A stretch of 52,898 nucleotides of DNA. Origin: Acidobacteriota bacterium. Its GTDB lineage: Bacteria > Acidobacteriota > Vicinamibacteria > Vicinamibacterales > CAVVIG01. A program made the translations under genes and the position numbers. Shown in pieces: positions 30,516 to 39,116 of the stretch; the first letter of the stretch is position 1, and the number at the start of each line of letters is the position of its first letter. The stretch spans positions 1-52,898 of the forward strand of contig QHWJ01000230.1 of the NCBI GenBank assembly GCA_003222535.1, written 5' to 3'. The notes below the pieces were generated by a model. The model made no database searches. It had not been told where the DNA came from and was given only the letters and a program-made list of their open reading frames with translations.

Positions 30516-32621
30516 ATGGGCGCGAAAGCGATGCGCATTCTTCTGATCGGGGACGATTCCTCGGATGGCCGTTCGGTTCGCGAGGCTCTCGCCGACGACC
30601 AGGACGGCCCCTTCATCGTCGAATGCGCACAGCGGCTCGACGATGCGCTCGAGCGGCTGAGCCGGAACGGGATCACGGCGATCCTGCTCGATCTGTGGCT
30701 GCCGGACAGCCAGGGAATTGCGACGTTCGAACAGGTCTGGCGGGCGGCGCCGCACGCTCCGATCCTCATCATCGGATCGCCGGACGATCAAGGCGTGGCC
30801 CGGCAAGCCGTCGAGCGCGGAGCGCAGGACTATATCCAACGGGACCACCTCGACACCTACACGTTGCCGCGAGCCCTCAAGCGGATCATCGAGCGAAGAG
30901 CGGCGGACGAGGTGTTGTACTTCGAACAGCAGCGCGCGGAAGTCACGCTCAACTCGATCGGCGACGCCGTGCTCAGCACCGATGTCGCGGGCAACGTGAC
31001 GTATCTCAATCTCGTGGCCGAACGCATGACGGGCTGGCCGCGTCACGAGGCCATGGGCCGGCCGGTCGCCGAAGTATTCCAGATCATCGACGCAGCGACG
31101 CGCGAACCCGCGCGGAACCCGTTGGACCGGGCCATGCAGTTTGACAGAGTCGTCGAACTGACCGCGACCTGCCTCCTCATCCGGCGCGACGGGACCGAGA
31201 CGATCATCGAAGACTCCGCCTCCCCTATTCACGATCGGGCGGGGCTGGTGATCGGCGCGGTGATGGTGTTCAAAGATGTGAGCGAGACGCGGGCCATGGC
31301 CATGCACGCGGTCTACCTGGCGCAGCACGACTTTCTGACCGAATTGCCCAACCGCATGCTGCTGAACGACCGGCTCACGCAGGCGATTGCCCTGGCCCGC
31401 CGCCGCGGCCACCGCCTGGCCGTACTGTTCGTCGATCTGGATCGGTTCAAGCACGTGAACGACAGCCTGGGACATGTCATTGGCGACGAACTCCTGCAGT
31501 CGGTGGCACGGCGCCTGGTGACGTGCGTCCGGAGCTCGGACACCATCAGCCGTCAGGGCGGTGATGAGTTCGTGGTGCTGCTGTCAGAGATCAAGGACGC
31601 GGACGACGCGGCCGGCAGCGCGCAGAAGATCCTCGCCGCGGTCCTCGAGCCGCACGATGTCGCGCGCCACCATCTGCATGTCACCGCCACGATCGGGATC
31701 AGCATCTACCCCGACGACGGTCCGGATGCGGAGAAGCTGATCAAGTGCGCGGACACCGCGATGTACCACGCCAAGGAAGGGGGCCGGAACAACTATCACT
31801 TCTTCGAGCCGGAGATGAACGTGCGGGCCGTCGAGCGGCAATGGATCGAAGCCGGCCTGCATCGCGCCCTCGACAGGCGCGAGTTCGTGCTCCACTACCA
31901 GCCGAAGATCGATCTGGAAACCGGAGCGATGACCGGCGCCGAGACGCTGATCCGCTGGGTGCATCCCGATCGCGGGCTCATGTTTCCAAACGACTTCGTG
32001 CCCATCGCCGAAGACACCGGCCTCATCGTGCCGATCGGGCAGTGGGTCCTGCGCGAAGCCTGCCGGCAGTCCCGGGCCTGGATCGACGAAGGCCAGCGGC
32101 CGATTAGTGTGGCCGTCAACATCTCGGCCGTCGAGTTCCGGGATCCGCTCTTTCTGGAAAACGTGCGCACGGTTCTGAACGACACCCGGCTGGATGCCCG
32201 GTATCTCGAGCTCGAGCTGACGGAAAGCTCTCTCGTACAGCATGCCGAATCGACGACCATCGCGCTCCAGGCGCTGAAAGGCATGGGAGTGCAGGTGGGG
32301 ATCGACGACTTCGGAACGGGGTACTCGAGCTTGAGCTACCTGCGGCAGTTTCCGATCAACGTGCTGAAGGTCGATCAGTCGTTCATCCACGAGATCAGCG
32401 CCGATCCGGTCGGCAACTCCATCGTCCGCGCCGTGATCAGCATGGGCAAGAGCCTCGGGCATCGCGTCGTCGCGGAAGGTGTGGAAACGCGGGAGCAGCT
32501 CGCCTTTCTTCAGGCCCAGCGGTGTTGCGAGGGACAGGGCTATTACTTCAGCCGGCCGCTGGTTGCCGAGCAGTTCGGCAGGCTGCTCGATACCGGCCTG
32601 TCCGGACTGGTCCTCCAGTAA
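30516..32621 (+). CDS. Response-regulator diguanylate cyclase/phosphodiesterase (REC-PAS-GGDEF-EAL)
   Basis: A 701-residue c-di-GMP enzyme. Domains: REC (about 5-125, phospho-acceptor Asp59 in ILLDLWLP), PAS (about 145-255, LNSIGDAVLSTDVAGNVTYLN), GGDEF (about 270-430, RQGGDEFVVLL intact) and EAL (about 445-695). The EAL signature reads ETLIRW, with DDFGTGYSSLSYL, NISAVEF and KVDQSFIH conserved. The catalytic Glu remains, so hydrolysis is possible but not assured. ATG at 30516 has GGGAG upstream. It is likely switched by an unlinked kinase. Neighbours suggest control of pili, stress or biofilm. Confidence 0.9.
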   Translation: MGAKAMRILLIGDDSSDGRSVREALADDQDGPFIVECAQRLDDALERLSRNGITAILLDLWLPDSQGIATFEQVWRAAPHAPILIIGSPDDQGVARQAVERGAQDYIQRDHLDTYTLPRALKRIIERRAADEVLYFEQQRAEVTLNSIGDAVLSTDVAGNVTYLNLVAERMTGWPRHEAMGRPVAEVFQIIDAATREPARNPLDRAMQFDRVVELTATCLLIRRDGTETIIEDSASPIHDRAGLVIGAVMVFKDVSETRAMAMHAVYLAQHDFLTELPNRMLLNDRLTQAIALARRRGHRLAVLFVDLDRFKHVNDSLGHVIGDELLQSVARRLVTCVRSSDTISRQGGDEFVVLLSEIKDADDAAGSAQKILAAVLEPHDVARHHLHVTATIGISIYPDDGPDAEKLIKCADTAMYHAKEGGRNNYHFFEPEMNVRAVERQWIEAGLHRALDRREFVLHYQPKIDLETGAMTGAETLIRWVHPDRGLMFPNDFVPIAEDTGLIVPIGQWVLREACRQSRAWIDEGQRPISVAVNISAVEFRDPLFLENVRTVLNDTRLDARYLELELTESSLVQHAESTTIALQALKGMGVQVGIDDFGTGYSSLSYLRQFPINVLKVDQSFIHEISADPVGNSIVRAVISMGKSLGHRVVAEGVETREQLAFLQAQRCCEGQGYYFSRPLVAEQFGRLLDTGLSGLVLQ

Positions 32622-32761
32622 CCGGCCACGTCCCTACGCGCCGCCAGAACCCCGATCGTCGAAGGGTCGGAGGGTCTTTTGAACCTGTTCGAGGGTGTGC
32701 ACAACGGCACAGACGCGCGTGAGTCTTTTGCGGCATGCTCACTATCGTCAGGAGTCGGAAC

Positions 32762-33190
32762 ATGAAGAACACCACGACCACGACGCGGCACGCGGAGCTG
32801 AGACAGATATTGACCGACCGCCGGCGCGAGATGCAGGAGACCGTCCAGAGCCGCATCCGCGACGTGCGCAGCGACCGGGCGAGTGAAGTGTTCGACGAGA
32901 TCGAGCTTTCCGACGCCGACACCCACGGAGACATCGAGTTCGCCGTGTTGCAGATGCAGGCGGAAACGCTGACCCGCATCGACGCGGCGCTCGTCCAGCT
33001 CGACGCGGGCGAGTACGGAAGCTGCGTTTCATGCGGCGGTGAAATCTCGGAAACACGCCTGCGGGCGCTGCCCTTCGCCGTGCGCTGCAGAGCGTGCGAG
33101 GAACGGCGCGAGCAGGGCGACGTGCAGACGCGCCGTCTCGCCGCCAGCCGCGCCGGCGCGTCGCTCTTCTCCGATGCGGGACGGTACTGA
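32762..33190 (+). CDS. TraR/DksA-family zinc-finger protein
   Basis: A 142-residue protein with a coiled-coil N-terminus (about 5-80, ELRQILTDRRREMQETVQSRIRD) and the C-terminal C4 zinc finger CVSCGGEISETRLRALPFAVRCRACEE. DksA-like proteins reach the RNA polymerase secondary channel and act with ppGpp in the stringent response. AGGAG lies before the ATG at 32762, which is therefore preferred to the ATG at 32735. It sits among other stress and signalling genes. Confidence 0.85.
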   Translation: MKNTTTTTRHAELRQILTDRRREMQETVQSRIRDVRSDRASEVFDEIELSDADTHGDIEFAVLQMQAETLTRIDAALVQLDAGEYGSCVSCGGEISETRLRALPFAVRCRACEERREQGDVQTRRLAASRAGASLFSDAGRY

Positions 33191-33262
33191 ATTAGGAATT
33201 TGGAATTGGGAATTTGGAATTGCGTCCCGAATTCCAAATTCCAGATTCCAAATTCCAAATTC
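33190..33262. repeat. AT-rich palindromic repeat, second copy
   Basis: AATTAGGAATTTGGAATTGG at the left is mirrored by AATTCCAAATTCCAGATTCC and further units at the right around GCGTCCCG. It fills the convergent gap between the DksA-like and Crp/Fnr genes and touches both stop regions. Sequence and size match the copy at 28244-28316. Confidence 0.8.
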
Positions 33263-33965
33263 AATCGTGCAGGACGACGCTCAGGAGCGAGCTGTTGATC
33301 TTCAGCGGGAGCTCGCCTTTGTATTCGATGAAGCCGAGCTTCTTGAACTTGTTCAGGAAGAAATTCACGCGTGAGCGCGTCGTGCCGACCATTTCCGCGA
33401 GCGTCTCCTGTGAGATCTTCGGCACGACCCGTGCTGGCCTGTCCCGGCCGCCGTAGCGCGCGAGCAGCAACAGCGTGCGCGCGAGCCGCTTCTCGCTCGA
33501 GTTGAAGAGCTGATCGATCAGGTCCTCTTCAATCCGGATGTTGCGCAACAGCATGTGCGCGATGAACCGGTCGGACATGCCGTGCTGCTTGCGCAGCAGC
33601 TTGACCATCCTGTCCTTTTCGATGAGCAGGATCGTGCTCGGCGTGATCGCCGATGCGCTCCCCATGCGGACCGCCTGGCCGGCCAGCCCACCCTCCCCGA
33701 AGAAGTCGCCGGGGCCCAGCATCGCGACGACCGCCTCCCGGCCGGTTTTCGACAGCACGGACAGCTTCACGCCGCCCGCTTGAATGTACAAGACGTGATC
33801 ACACGGGTCCCCCTGGGTGAAGATGGCTTCTCCGCGCTTGTACTCCACGATCTGCCTGGACATCCCGTCAGAGTCGAGGAACGCCTGCGCGTTGAACGTA
33901 GTCGTGGGTTTTGAGGCGGTGCGGGCGGGTTTCTCGGCGCTCCGGGCGCCTTTCCTGGGTTCCAT
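33261..33965 (-). CDS. Crp/Fnr-family transcriptional regulator (paralogue 1)
   Basis: A 234-residue regulator with a cyclic-nucleotide-type sensor domain (GEAIFTQGDPCDHVLYIQAGGVKLSVLSKTGREAVVAMLGPGDFFGEGGLAG), a dimer helix (DRFIAHMLLRNIRIEEDLIDQLFNSSEKRLARTLLLLARYG) and a winged HTH (ISQETLAEMVGTTRSRVNFFLNKFKKLGFIEY). No Fnr-type N-terminal Cys cluster, so effector is unknown. It is a close paralogue of the divergent gene at 34299. The stop lies at the edge of the AT-rich repeat. Confidence 0.88.
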   Translation of the reverse strand: MEPRKGARSAEKPARTASKPTTTFNAQAFLDSDGMSRQIVEYKRGEAIFTQGDPCDHVLYIQAGGVKLSVLSKTGREAVVAMLGPGDFFGEGGLAGQAVRMGSASAITPSTILLIEKDRMVKLLRKQHGMSDRFIAHMLLRNIRIEEDLIDQLFNSSEKRLARTLLLLARYGGRDRPARVVPKISQETLAEMVGTTRSRVNFFLNKFKKLGFIEYKGELPLKINSSLLSVVLHD

Positions 33966-33977
33966 GCGCCCAGCGTT

Positions 33978-34166
33978 TCACAAGTCCCCTGCGGACAGAT
34001 GTGCACAAACGGACACCAACCCCTTTATTACTCTCTCGCCTTTGTCTCCACGGTCGACCTTGCGATGACGGCTGAACACCTCCTGTTCTTTAACGATGAG
34101 GTAGTCCTTGCCGTCGAGCTTGATCTCTGCCCCGCCTGCCGAGCAGCATTCGGCGTTTCCTGTCAT
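33978..34166 (-). pseudogene. Possible groES 3' remnant
   Basis: A 62-residue frame whose residues 12-31 (GAEIKLDGKDYLIVKEQEVF) resemble the C-terminal end of the GroES co-chaperonin (typically GTEVKIDGxEYLILxExDIL). The rest has no similarity. The frame begins at an ATG within the heptamer repeat. It is either a truncated copy left by recombination or chance resemblance. No groEL is in the window. Confidence 0.4.
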
Positions 34167-34193
34167 GGCTGATGGCTGACGGCTGATGGCTAT
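34164..34193. repeat. Heptamer repeat, second copy (GATGGCT)n
   Basis: CATGGCTGATGGCTGACGGC and the next bases repeat a GATGGCT/GACGGCT unit with a 7-bp period. It matches the left arm of the palindrome at 8983-9012. No second arm is present here. It lies in the 333-bp gap between the divergent Crp/Fnr genes. Confidence 0.65.
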
Positions 34194-34298
34194 GATCGAT
34201 CGAAAAACAGTCCTGACCAGGTTCGGATCTTGCACCTGTCCAATCTGGTAGGACCACGGCCGGCGGCCATGCGATGATGTGGGCCTTCGGGACGTACC

Positions 34299-34967
34299 AT
34301 GCCGACGAGAAAAAAGCGAGAGCCGACGCGGCCACCAGAATTCGATGCGCAGCGGTTTCTCCACTCGACCGGCGCGGCGGCGCGGATCACGTACGAACGC
34401 TCGGCGGTCCTGTTCTCCCAGGGCGATCCGGCCGCGAGCGTCATCTACATCCAGCAGGGCAGCGTGAAGCTGTCGGTGGTGTCTGAGACGGGGAAGGAAG
34501 CCGTCGTCGCGGTGCTCATGCCGGGCGACTTCTTCGGCGAAGGCTGCCTCGCCGGTCAGCCGCTTCGGATGTCGACGGCCACGGCCGTCACGCCGACAAC
34601 GGTTCTGATCGTGGACAAGCGCACGATGCTCGAGATGCTCCACAGACAGGCGGCGTTCTCGGACCGGTTCATCGCGCACATGGTGGCGCGTAACATCCGC
34701 ATCGAGGAAGACCTCGTCGACCAGCTCTTCAACTCGAGCGAGAAACGCCTCGCGCGGACGCTGCTGCTCCTTGCGCGATACGGGAAGCACGGCACGCCGC
34801 AGCCCGTGCTGCCCAAGGTGTCTCAGGAAGTGCTGGCAGAAATGGTGGGCACCACGCGCTCGCGGGTGAACTTCTTCATGAACAAGTTCCGCAAGCTGGG
34901 CTTCATCGAATACAACGGCGGGATCACGATCAATGCGTCGCTCCTGAGTCTCGTGCTGCATGACTGA
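34299..34967 (+). CDS. Crp/Fnr-family transcriptional regulator (paralogue 2)
   Basis: A 222-residue regulator with the same layout as paralogue 1: sensor (SAVLFSQGDPAASVIYIQQGSVKLSVVSETGKEAVVAVLMPGDFFGEGCLAG), dimer helix (RNIRIEEDLVDQLFNSSEKRLARTLLLLARYG) and HTH (VSQEVLAEMVGTTRSRVNFFMNKFRKLGFIEY). The recognition helices are nearly identical, so the two probably bind overlapping sites and may cross-regulate. Its stop overlaps the next gene by 8 bp. Confidence 0.88.
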   Translation: MPTRKKREPTRPPEFDAQRFLHSTGAAARITYERSAVLFSQGDPAASVIYIQQGSVKLSVVSETGKEAVVAVLMPGDFFGEGCLAGQPLRMSTATAVTPTTVLIVDKRTMLEMLHRQAAFSDRFIAHMVARNIRIEEDLVDQLFNSSEKRLARTLLLLARYGKHGTPQPVLPKVSQEVLAEMVGTTRSRVNFFMNKFRKLGFIEYNGGITINASLLSLVLHD

Positions 34968-35313
34968 AACGGTGACGGTCGCGGGCGCAGCGCTCATCGT
35001 CACGATCCTGGTGATGTGGGCGACGCGGCCACCGCCCGCCTGCGCCATGGCGCCGGAACCGCACCGGCACCTGGATCTGGAACGAGGAGTCGATCGCGAG
35101 CATCTGGCCACGGATGTGCGCGAGGCCGCCCGCATCGCGCGTCGCCACGCGGCGCACATCGCCGCGACCGAAGCCGACGGCGGCAGTCCCCCCGCGACGC
35201 CCGCGTTCAACGACGTCGCCGAGCGGTGTCAGGCCAGCCTCTCCCGCCACCTGATGGACGCGCACGACGTGACTCTCGACCAGGTTCGCGAGGCGACGTC
35301 GCGCGAGCGCTGA
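34960..35313 (+). CDS. Hypothetical protein with N-terminal membrane helix
   Basis: A 117-residue protein with one hydrophobic segment (about 6-22, VAGAALIVTILVMWATR) and a hydrophilic, His/Ala-rich body (REAARIARRHAAHIAATEADGG). It overlaps the Crp/Fnr gene by 8 bp and precedes ppk2 by 16 bp. No domain recognised; an inner-membrane anchored protein is likely. Confidence 0.5.
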   Translation: MTETVTVAGAALIVTILVMWATRPPPACAMAPEPHRHLDLERGVDREHLATDVREAARIARRHAAHIAATEADGGSPPATPAFNDVAERCQASLSRHLMDAHDVTLDQVREATSRER

Positions 35314-35329
35314 TCCGCCGCATCCATCG

Positions 35330-36232
35330 ATGGGCCTGTCCAAGCGTATCGAAGAGACGAGCCGTCTGATCCGGCCTTTCATGATCGCCGGCGGCCGGAA
35401 ATTCCGCCTGAAGCAGGTCGACCCGGACGACACGGGCGGCCTCGAGTCGAAGCAGCACGCCGCGGACCTTCTCGCCAGCGGAGTCGACCGTCTCCGCGAG
35501 CTGCAGGAGAAGTTATACGCACAGGGCACGTGGGCGCTGCTGCTCATCTTCCAGGCCATGGACGCGGCGGGAAAAGACAGCACGATCAAACACGTGATGT
35601 CGGGCGTGAACCCGCAGGGCTGCCAGGTGTTCTCGTTCAAGGCGCCTTCGGCCGAAGACCTCGCGCACGATTTCCTCTGGCGGACGACCCGCTGCCTGCC
35701 CGAGCGCGGGCGCATCGGCATCTTCAACCGCTCCTACTACGAAGAGGTCCTCGTCGTCCGGGTCCACGCGCGGCTGCTGGACGCCCAACGGCTTCCTCCC
35801 TCCGTCGTGTCCACGCGTATCTGGACGGAGCGGTTCGAGGACATCAACGCCTTCGAGCGCCACCTGTTCCGGAGCGGCGTCCTGGTTCGCAAGTTCTTTC
35901 TGCACGTCTCGAAGAAGAAGCAGAAGGAGCGGTTTCTCGAGCGGATCGATACGCCGTCGAAGAACTGGAAGTTCTCGGCGCACGATGTGCAGGAACGGTC
36001 GTGCTGGCGCGCCTACATGGCCGCCTATCAGGACATGATCCGGCATACGGCGACGGCCGACTCGCCGTGGTGCGTCGTGCCCGCGGGCCACAAGTGGTTC
36101 GCGCGCCTCGTCGTCGCCGGCGTGGTCGCCGAAACGCTTGCCGCGCTCGATCTGCAGTTTCCCAGGCTCGATCGCGCCAGGCGCAAGGAGCTCGATGTCG
36201 CGCGCGCGACGCTCGAACGCGAGCGGGGCTGA
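35330..36232 (+). CDS. ppk2: Polyphosphate kinase 2 family protein
   Basis: A 300-residue PPK2 enzyme that transfers phosphate between polyphosphate and nucleotides. Walker A is FQAMDAAGKDSTIKHVMSGVNPQGCQV, Walker B lies in GRIGIFNRSYYEEVLVVRVH, and the lid region includes WTERFEDINAFERHL and FFLHVSKKKQKERFLERIDTPSKNWKFS. Nucleotide preference (ADP, GDP or AMP) cannot be told from the sequence alone. The DksA-like and Crp/Fnr neighbours suggest a role in energy or stress response. Confidence 0.92.
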   Translation: MGLSKRIEETSRLIRPFMIAGGRKFRLKQVDPDDTGGLESKQHAADLLASGVDRLRELQEKLYAQGTWALLLIFQAMDAAGKDSTIKHVMSGVNPQGCQVFSFKAPSAEDLAHDFLWRTTRCLPERGRIGIFNRSYYEEVLVVRVHARLLDAQRLPPSVVSTRIWTERFEDINAFERHLFRSGVLVRKFFLHVSKKKQKERFLERIDTPSKNWKFSAHDVQERSCWRAYMAAYQDMIRHTATADSPWCVVPAGHKWFARLVVAGVVAETLAALDLQFPRLDRARRKELDVARATLERERG

Positions 36233-36266
36233 CGGGGCAGGATCGCGTTCACCGGGCTTCCCCCGG

Positions 36267-37157
36267 TCAGCCGAGCGTGAAATAAAAACAGGCGCCTGCA
36301 TCGATCTTCCCCTCGGCCCAGATTCGTCCGCCGTGCCGATGGACGATGCGCTTGACGGTGGCGAGGCCGATCCCGGTGCCCGGAAAGTCGGACGCCGGGT
36401 GCAGGCGCTGGAAGGGCCCGAACAGCTTCGTGGCGACGCTCGGGTCGTACCCGGCGCCGTTGTCACGCACGAAGAAGGCGGGTTCGCCGTGGGCGTCTTT
36501 CGTCGGGCCCACTTCGATGGACGCCTGCGCGCGCCGGCTGGTGAACTTCCAGGCGTTTTCGATCAGGTTCTGGAGCGCGAGACGAACGAGCTGCGGGTCG
36601 CCGGTTGCCGTCAGCCCCGGAGCGATTGTCACGGCCACCGCGCGAGCCGGCGCGTGGCGCGCGAGCTCCGCGGCGACCTGCGTGGCGATCTCGCTGACGT
36701 CCACGCGCTCCCTCTTCATCTCCGCGCGCGTGACTCTCGACAGCGCGAGCAGATCGTCAATCAACCGGCCCATGCGCTGCGTGGCGCTCCGGATCCGCTC
36801 GAGATGGCTGCGCGACCGCTCGTCGAGCGTGGGGCCGGCGTCCTCGACGAGCGCCTGGCTGAACCCGTCGATGCTGCGCAGCGGCGCGCGGAGGTCGTGC
36901 GAGACCGAGTAGCTGAACGACTCGAGCTCGCGGTTGGTGTCGTGGAGCGCGTGCTCGATGAGCTCATGGCGACGGATCGCCCGAGCCAGCAGCACGTGGC
37001 TGGCCGCCATGAGCAGCACGCTCGCCGCAATCACGGCGGTCAGGTATGCCGAGTAGCGGTACACCGCCACGCCGGTGGTCCCGACGATCAGAAGGCCGAG
37101 GACCCCCGTGAGGTGAATCGTGACGTGGGACTGGCGCCGGCGGCGTCGCTCGATCAA
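36267..37157 (-). CDS. Sensor histidine kinase
   Basis: A 296-residue kinase with two N-terminal membrane helices (about 15-58), almost no periplasmic domain, a HisKA domain with phospho-acceptor His87 in SYSVSHDLRAPLRSIDGF, an N box (LQNLIENAWKFTSRR) and G boxes (DNGAGYD, GTGIGLATVKRIV). The HATPase resembles those paired with Rcp1-type regulators. The start is TTG, overlapping the stop of the c-di-GMP gene (TTGA), so the two are coupled. The likely partner is the CheY-like regulator at 39115 or the REC domain of 37154. Confidence 0.85.
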   Translation of the reverse strand: MIERRRRRQSHVTIHLTGVLGLLIVGTTGVAVYRYSAYLTAVIAASVLLMAASHVLLARAIRRHELIEHALHDTNRELESFSYSVSHDLRAPLRSIDGFSQALVEDAGPTLDERSRSHLERIRSATQRMGRLIDDLLALSRVTRAEMKRERVDVSEIATQVAAELARHAPARAVAVTIAPGLTATGDPQLVRLALQNLIENAWKFTSRRAQASIEVGPTKDAHGEPAFFVRDNGAGYDPSVATKLFGPFQRLHPASDFPGTGIGLATVKRIVHRHGGRIWAEGKIDAGACFYFTLG

Positions 37158-38860
37158 GATTGGTCCAGCAGGTTCTGCTCCCGGATCCGCCCGCGGTTGG
37201 CTGCCGCGTCCCCGGGCGGACTGATGAACCTGCCCTGCACGGCGTCGCAGCCCATCGCCAGCAGCCGCTGCAGCACGGCCGCGTTCTCGACGCCTTCGGC
37301 CACGACGGTGAGCCCGAGGTTGTGGGCGAGGTCGATCGTCGACCGCACGATCACCTCGTCCTGTCCGCTGGCCAGGCCGGCGACGAACGATCGATCGATC
37401 TTGAGCTCGTCGACCGGCAGCCGCCGCAGATAGCTGAGCGACGAGTAGCCGGTGCCGAAGTCGTCGATCGCGATTCGTACACACATCTCGTGCAGCCGCT
37501 TCAGGCAGTCCATCGACCGTGCCGGATCGGACAAGAGCATGTTCTCCGTAATCTCGAGCGCGAGCGACGAGGGCGGCGCGCCGTACACGGCGAGCATGTC
37601 CGCAATCCGAAGCGGCAGAATCGGGTCCAGCAGCGCCCGCGACGACAGGTTCACCGCGACGGTCAGCCGCGGCACGTTCTCCACCTGGCTCCATTCGCGG
37701 ATCGCCGTCTCGATCACGATCGTTGTGAGCGGATTGATCACGCCGGTCTGCTCGGCCAGGTCGATGAACTCGGCGGGCAGCAGGCGGCCCTGCTGCGGGT
37801 GGTTCCACCGCACGAGCGCCTCGACGCCCGCGATCAGGTTCGTCCGCACCTGCAGGATCGGCTGGTACTCGACAAAGAACTGGTTCTCGTCGAGCCCCTT
37901 CCGCAGCTCCGAGATGAACGTCAGGCGGCGGTGCGTATGCCGGTCTCGGTTCGGCGCATACACCGAAATGCCGACGTCCTCGGTCTTGGCGACGTACATC
38001 GCGACGTCGGCCTTCTGCAGCAGCGTGTCGGCCGACGACCCGTGCTCGGGGAGACAGGCGATGCCGAGGCTGGCGCGCACGCTCAGCGACCGATCCTCGA
38101 TGACGCACGGCCCCGCGATCTCGTGCAGGATCTTCTGCGCCGCCAGCAGCGCGCCGTCGATGTCGGCCAACGGAAGGACAACCGCGAACTCGTCGCCGCC
38201 GAGCCGCGCAACCGTGTCCGCGTCGCGCAACGTGGCGCGCAGACGCGCCGCCACGCACTGCAGCACGCGGTCGCCGGCATGATGGCCCAGCGTGTCGTTG
38301 ATCTCCTTGAAGCCGTTCAGGTCCAGGAGCAGCAGCGCCAGCGTCGTGCCTTCACGGTTCGCGACGCGTGCCGCCTGATCGAGGCGGTCGTGCAGGAGCG
38401 TGCGGTTCGGCAGGTCGGTCAGCGCGTCGTGATACGCCAGATGCGCGAGGTGCTGTTCGACGCGCCGGCGCTCACGGCGGACGTTCGCCTCGCGCAGCTC
38501 GCGTTCGACGGCAGGGACCAGCCGTGTCAGGCTGCCCTTCATGATGTAGTCGTGCGCGCCGGTCCGCATCGCCGCGACGGCGACGTCCTCGCCGATGGTC
38601 CCCGAAACGAAAATGAACGGCAGGTCGGCGTCGTACTGGCGCAGCAGGGTGAGCGCCGCCGTGCCGCTGAAACCCGGCATCGTGTAGTCCGCGACGGCGA
38701 CGTGCCACGCTCCGCTTTGCAGCGCAGCGACCAGCGCATCCGGCGTGTCGACGCGCTCGCTGACGACGTTGTAGCCGGCGCGCGTGAGCGCGCGCACCAC
38801 GAGGGCGGCATCGTCCGACGAATCTTCGATGATGAGGAGGCGAAGTAGAGTCGGTGTCAC
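37154..38860 (-). CDS. Response-regulator c-di-GMP cyclase/phosphodiesterase (REC-GGDEF-EAL)
   Basis: A 568-residue protein: REC (about 8-125; RLLIIEDSSDDAALVVRAL and VADYTMPGFSG), GGDEF (about 150-310; ARLGGDEFAVVL intact) and EAL (about 325-560; GVEALVRWNHP, NLSSRALLD, ENMLLSD, DDFGTGYSSLSYL). Both catalytic motifs are canonical, unlike the ETL of the protein at 30516. GTG at 38858-38860 is used. The frame is open further upstream, but that region is not protein-like. It is the middle gene of a three-gene signalling group with the kinase and the CheY-like regulator. Confidence 0.9.
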   Translation of the reverse strand: MTPTLLRLLIIEDSSDDAALVVRALTRAGYNVVSERVDTPDALVAALQSGAWHVAVADYTMPGFSGTAALTLLRQYDADLPFIFVSGTIGEDVAVAAMRTGAHDYIMKGSLTRLVPAVERELREANVRRERRRVEQHLAHLAYHDALTDLPNRTLLHDRLDQAARVANREGTTLALLLLDLNGFKEINDTLGHHAGDRVLQCVAARLRATLRDADTVARLGGDEFAVVLPLADIDGALLAAQKILHEIAGPCVIEDRSLSVRASLGIACLPEHGSSADTLLQKADVAMYVAKTEDVGISVYAPNRDRHTHRRLTFISELRKGLDENQFFVEYQPILQVRTNLIAGVEALVRWNHPQQGRLLPAEFIDLAEQTGVINPLTTIVIETAIREWSQVENVPRLTVAVNLSSRALLDPILPLRIADMLAVYGAPPSSLALEITENMLLSDPARSMDCLKRLHEMCVRIAIDDFGTGYSSLSYLRRLPVDELKIDRSFVAGLASGQDEVIVRSTIDLAHNLGLTVVAEGVENAAVLQRLLAMGCDAVQGRFISPPGDAAANRGRIREQNLLDQS

Positions 38861-39010
38861 ACAATTCGCCGACACGCGACGGACGACGTCAAAAGGCCCG
38901 GGGGCATCATAGCTCAAGCAGGGCGTGGGGCCGCGGGTCCTGAAGCGAACTGCTGTGCAGCGTGACAGATCCGCTCGGTTTCCGCTAGGCGAACAAACAC
39001 CAAAACACGA

Positions 39011-39116
39011 ATGGTCCGGACCATGTCGGAAGTCATCCACGTCATGAGACAGCTTCTAAAGCCTCACCTGAAAAAACTTGCTTCATTTCGCCAGAACACG
39101 GCTTTAGAAGATGTCT
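39011..39116. repeat. Perfect 14-bp palindrome and 17-bp inverted repeat upstream of the c-di-GMP gene
   Basis: ATGGTCCGGACCAT (39011-39024) is a perfect palindrome. AGACAGCTTCTAAAGCC (39047-39063) and GGCTTTAGAAGATGTCT (39100-39116) are inverted repeats matching at 16 of 17 positions with a 36-nt loop. The right arm covers the stop of the CheY-like gene, so it may be a terminator for it or an operator for the gene at 37154-38860. Confidence 0.6.
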
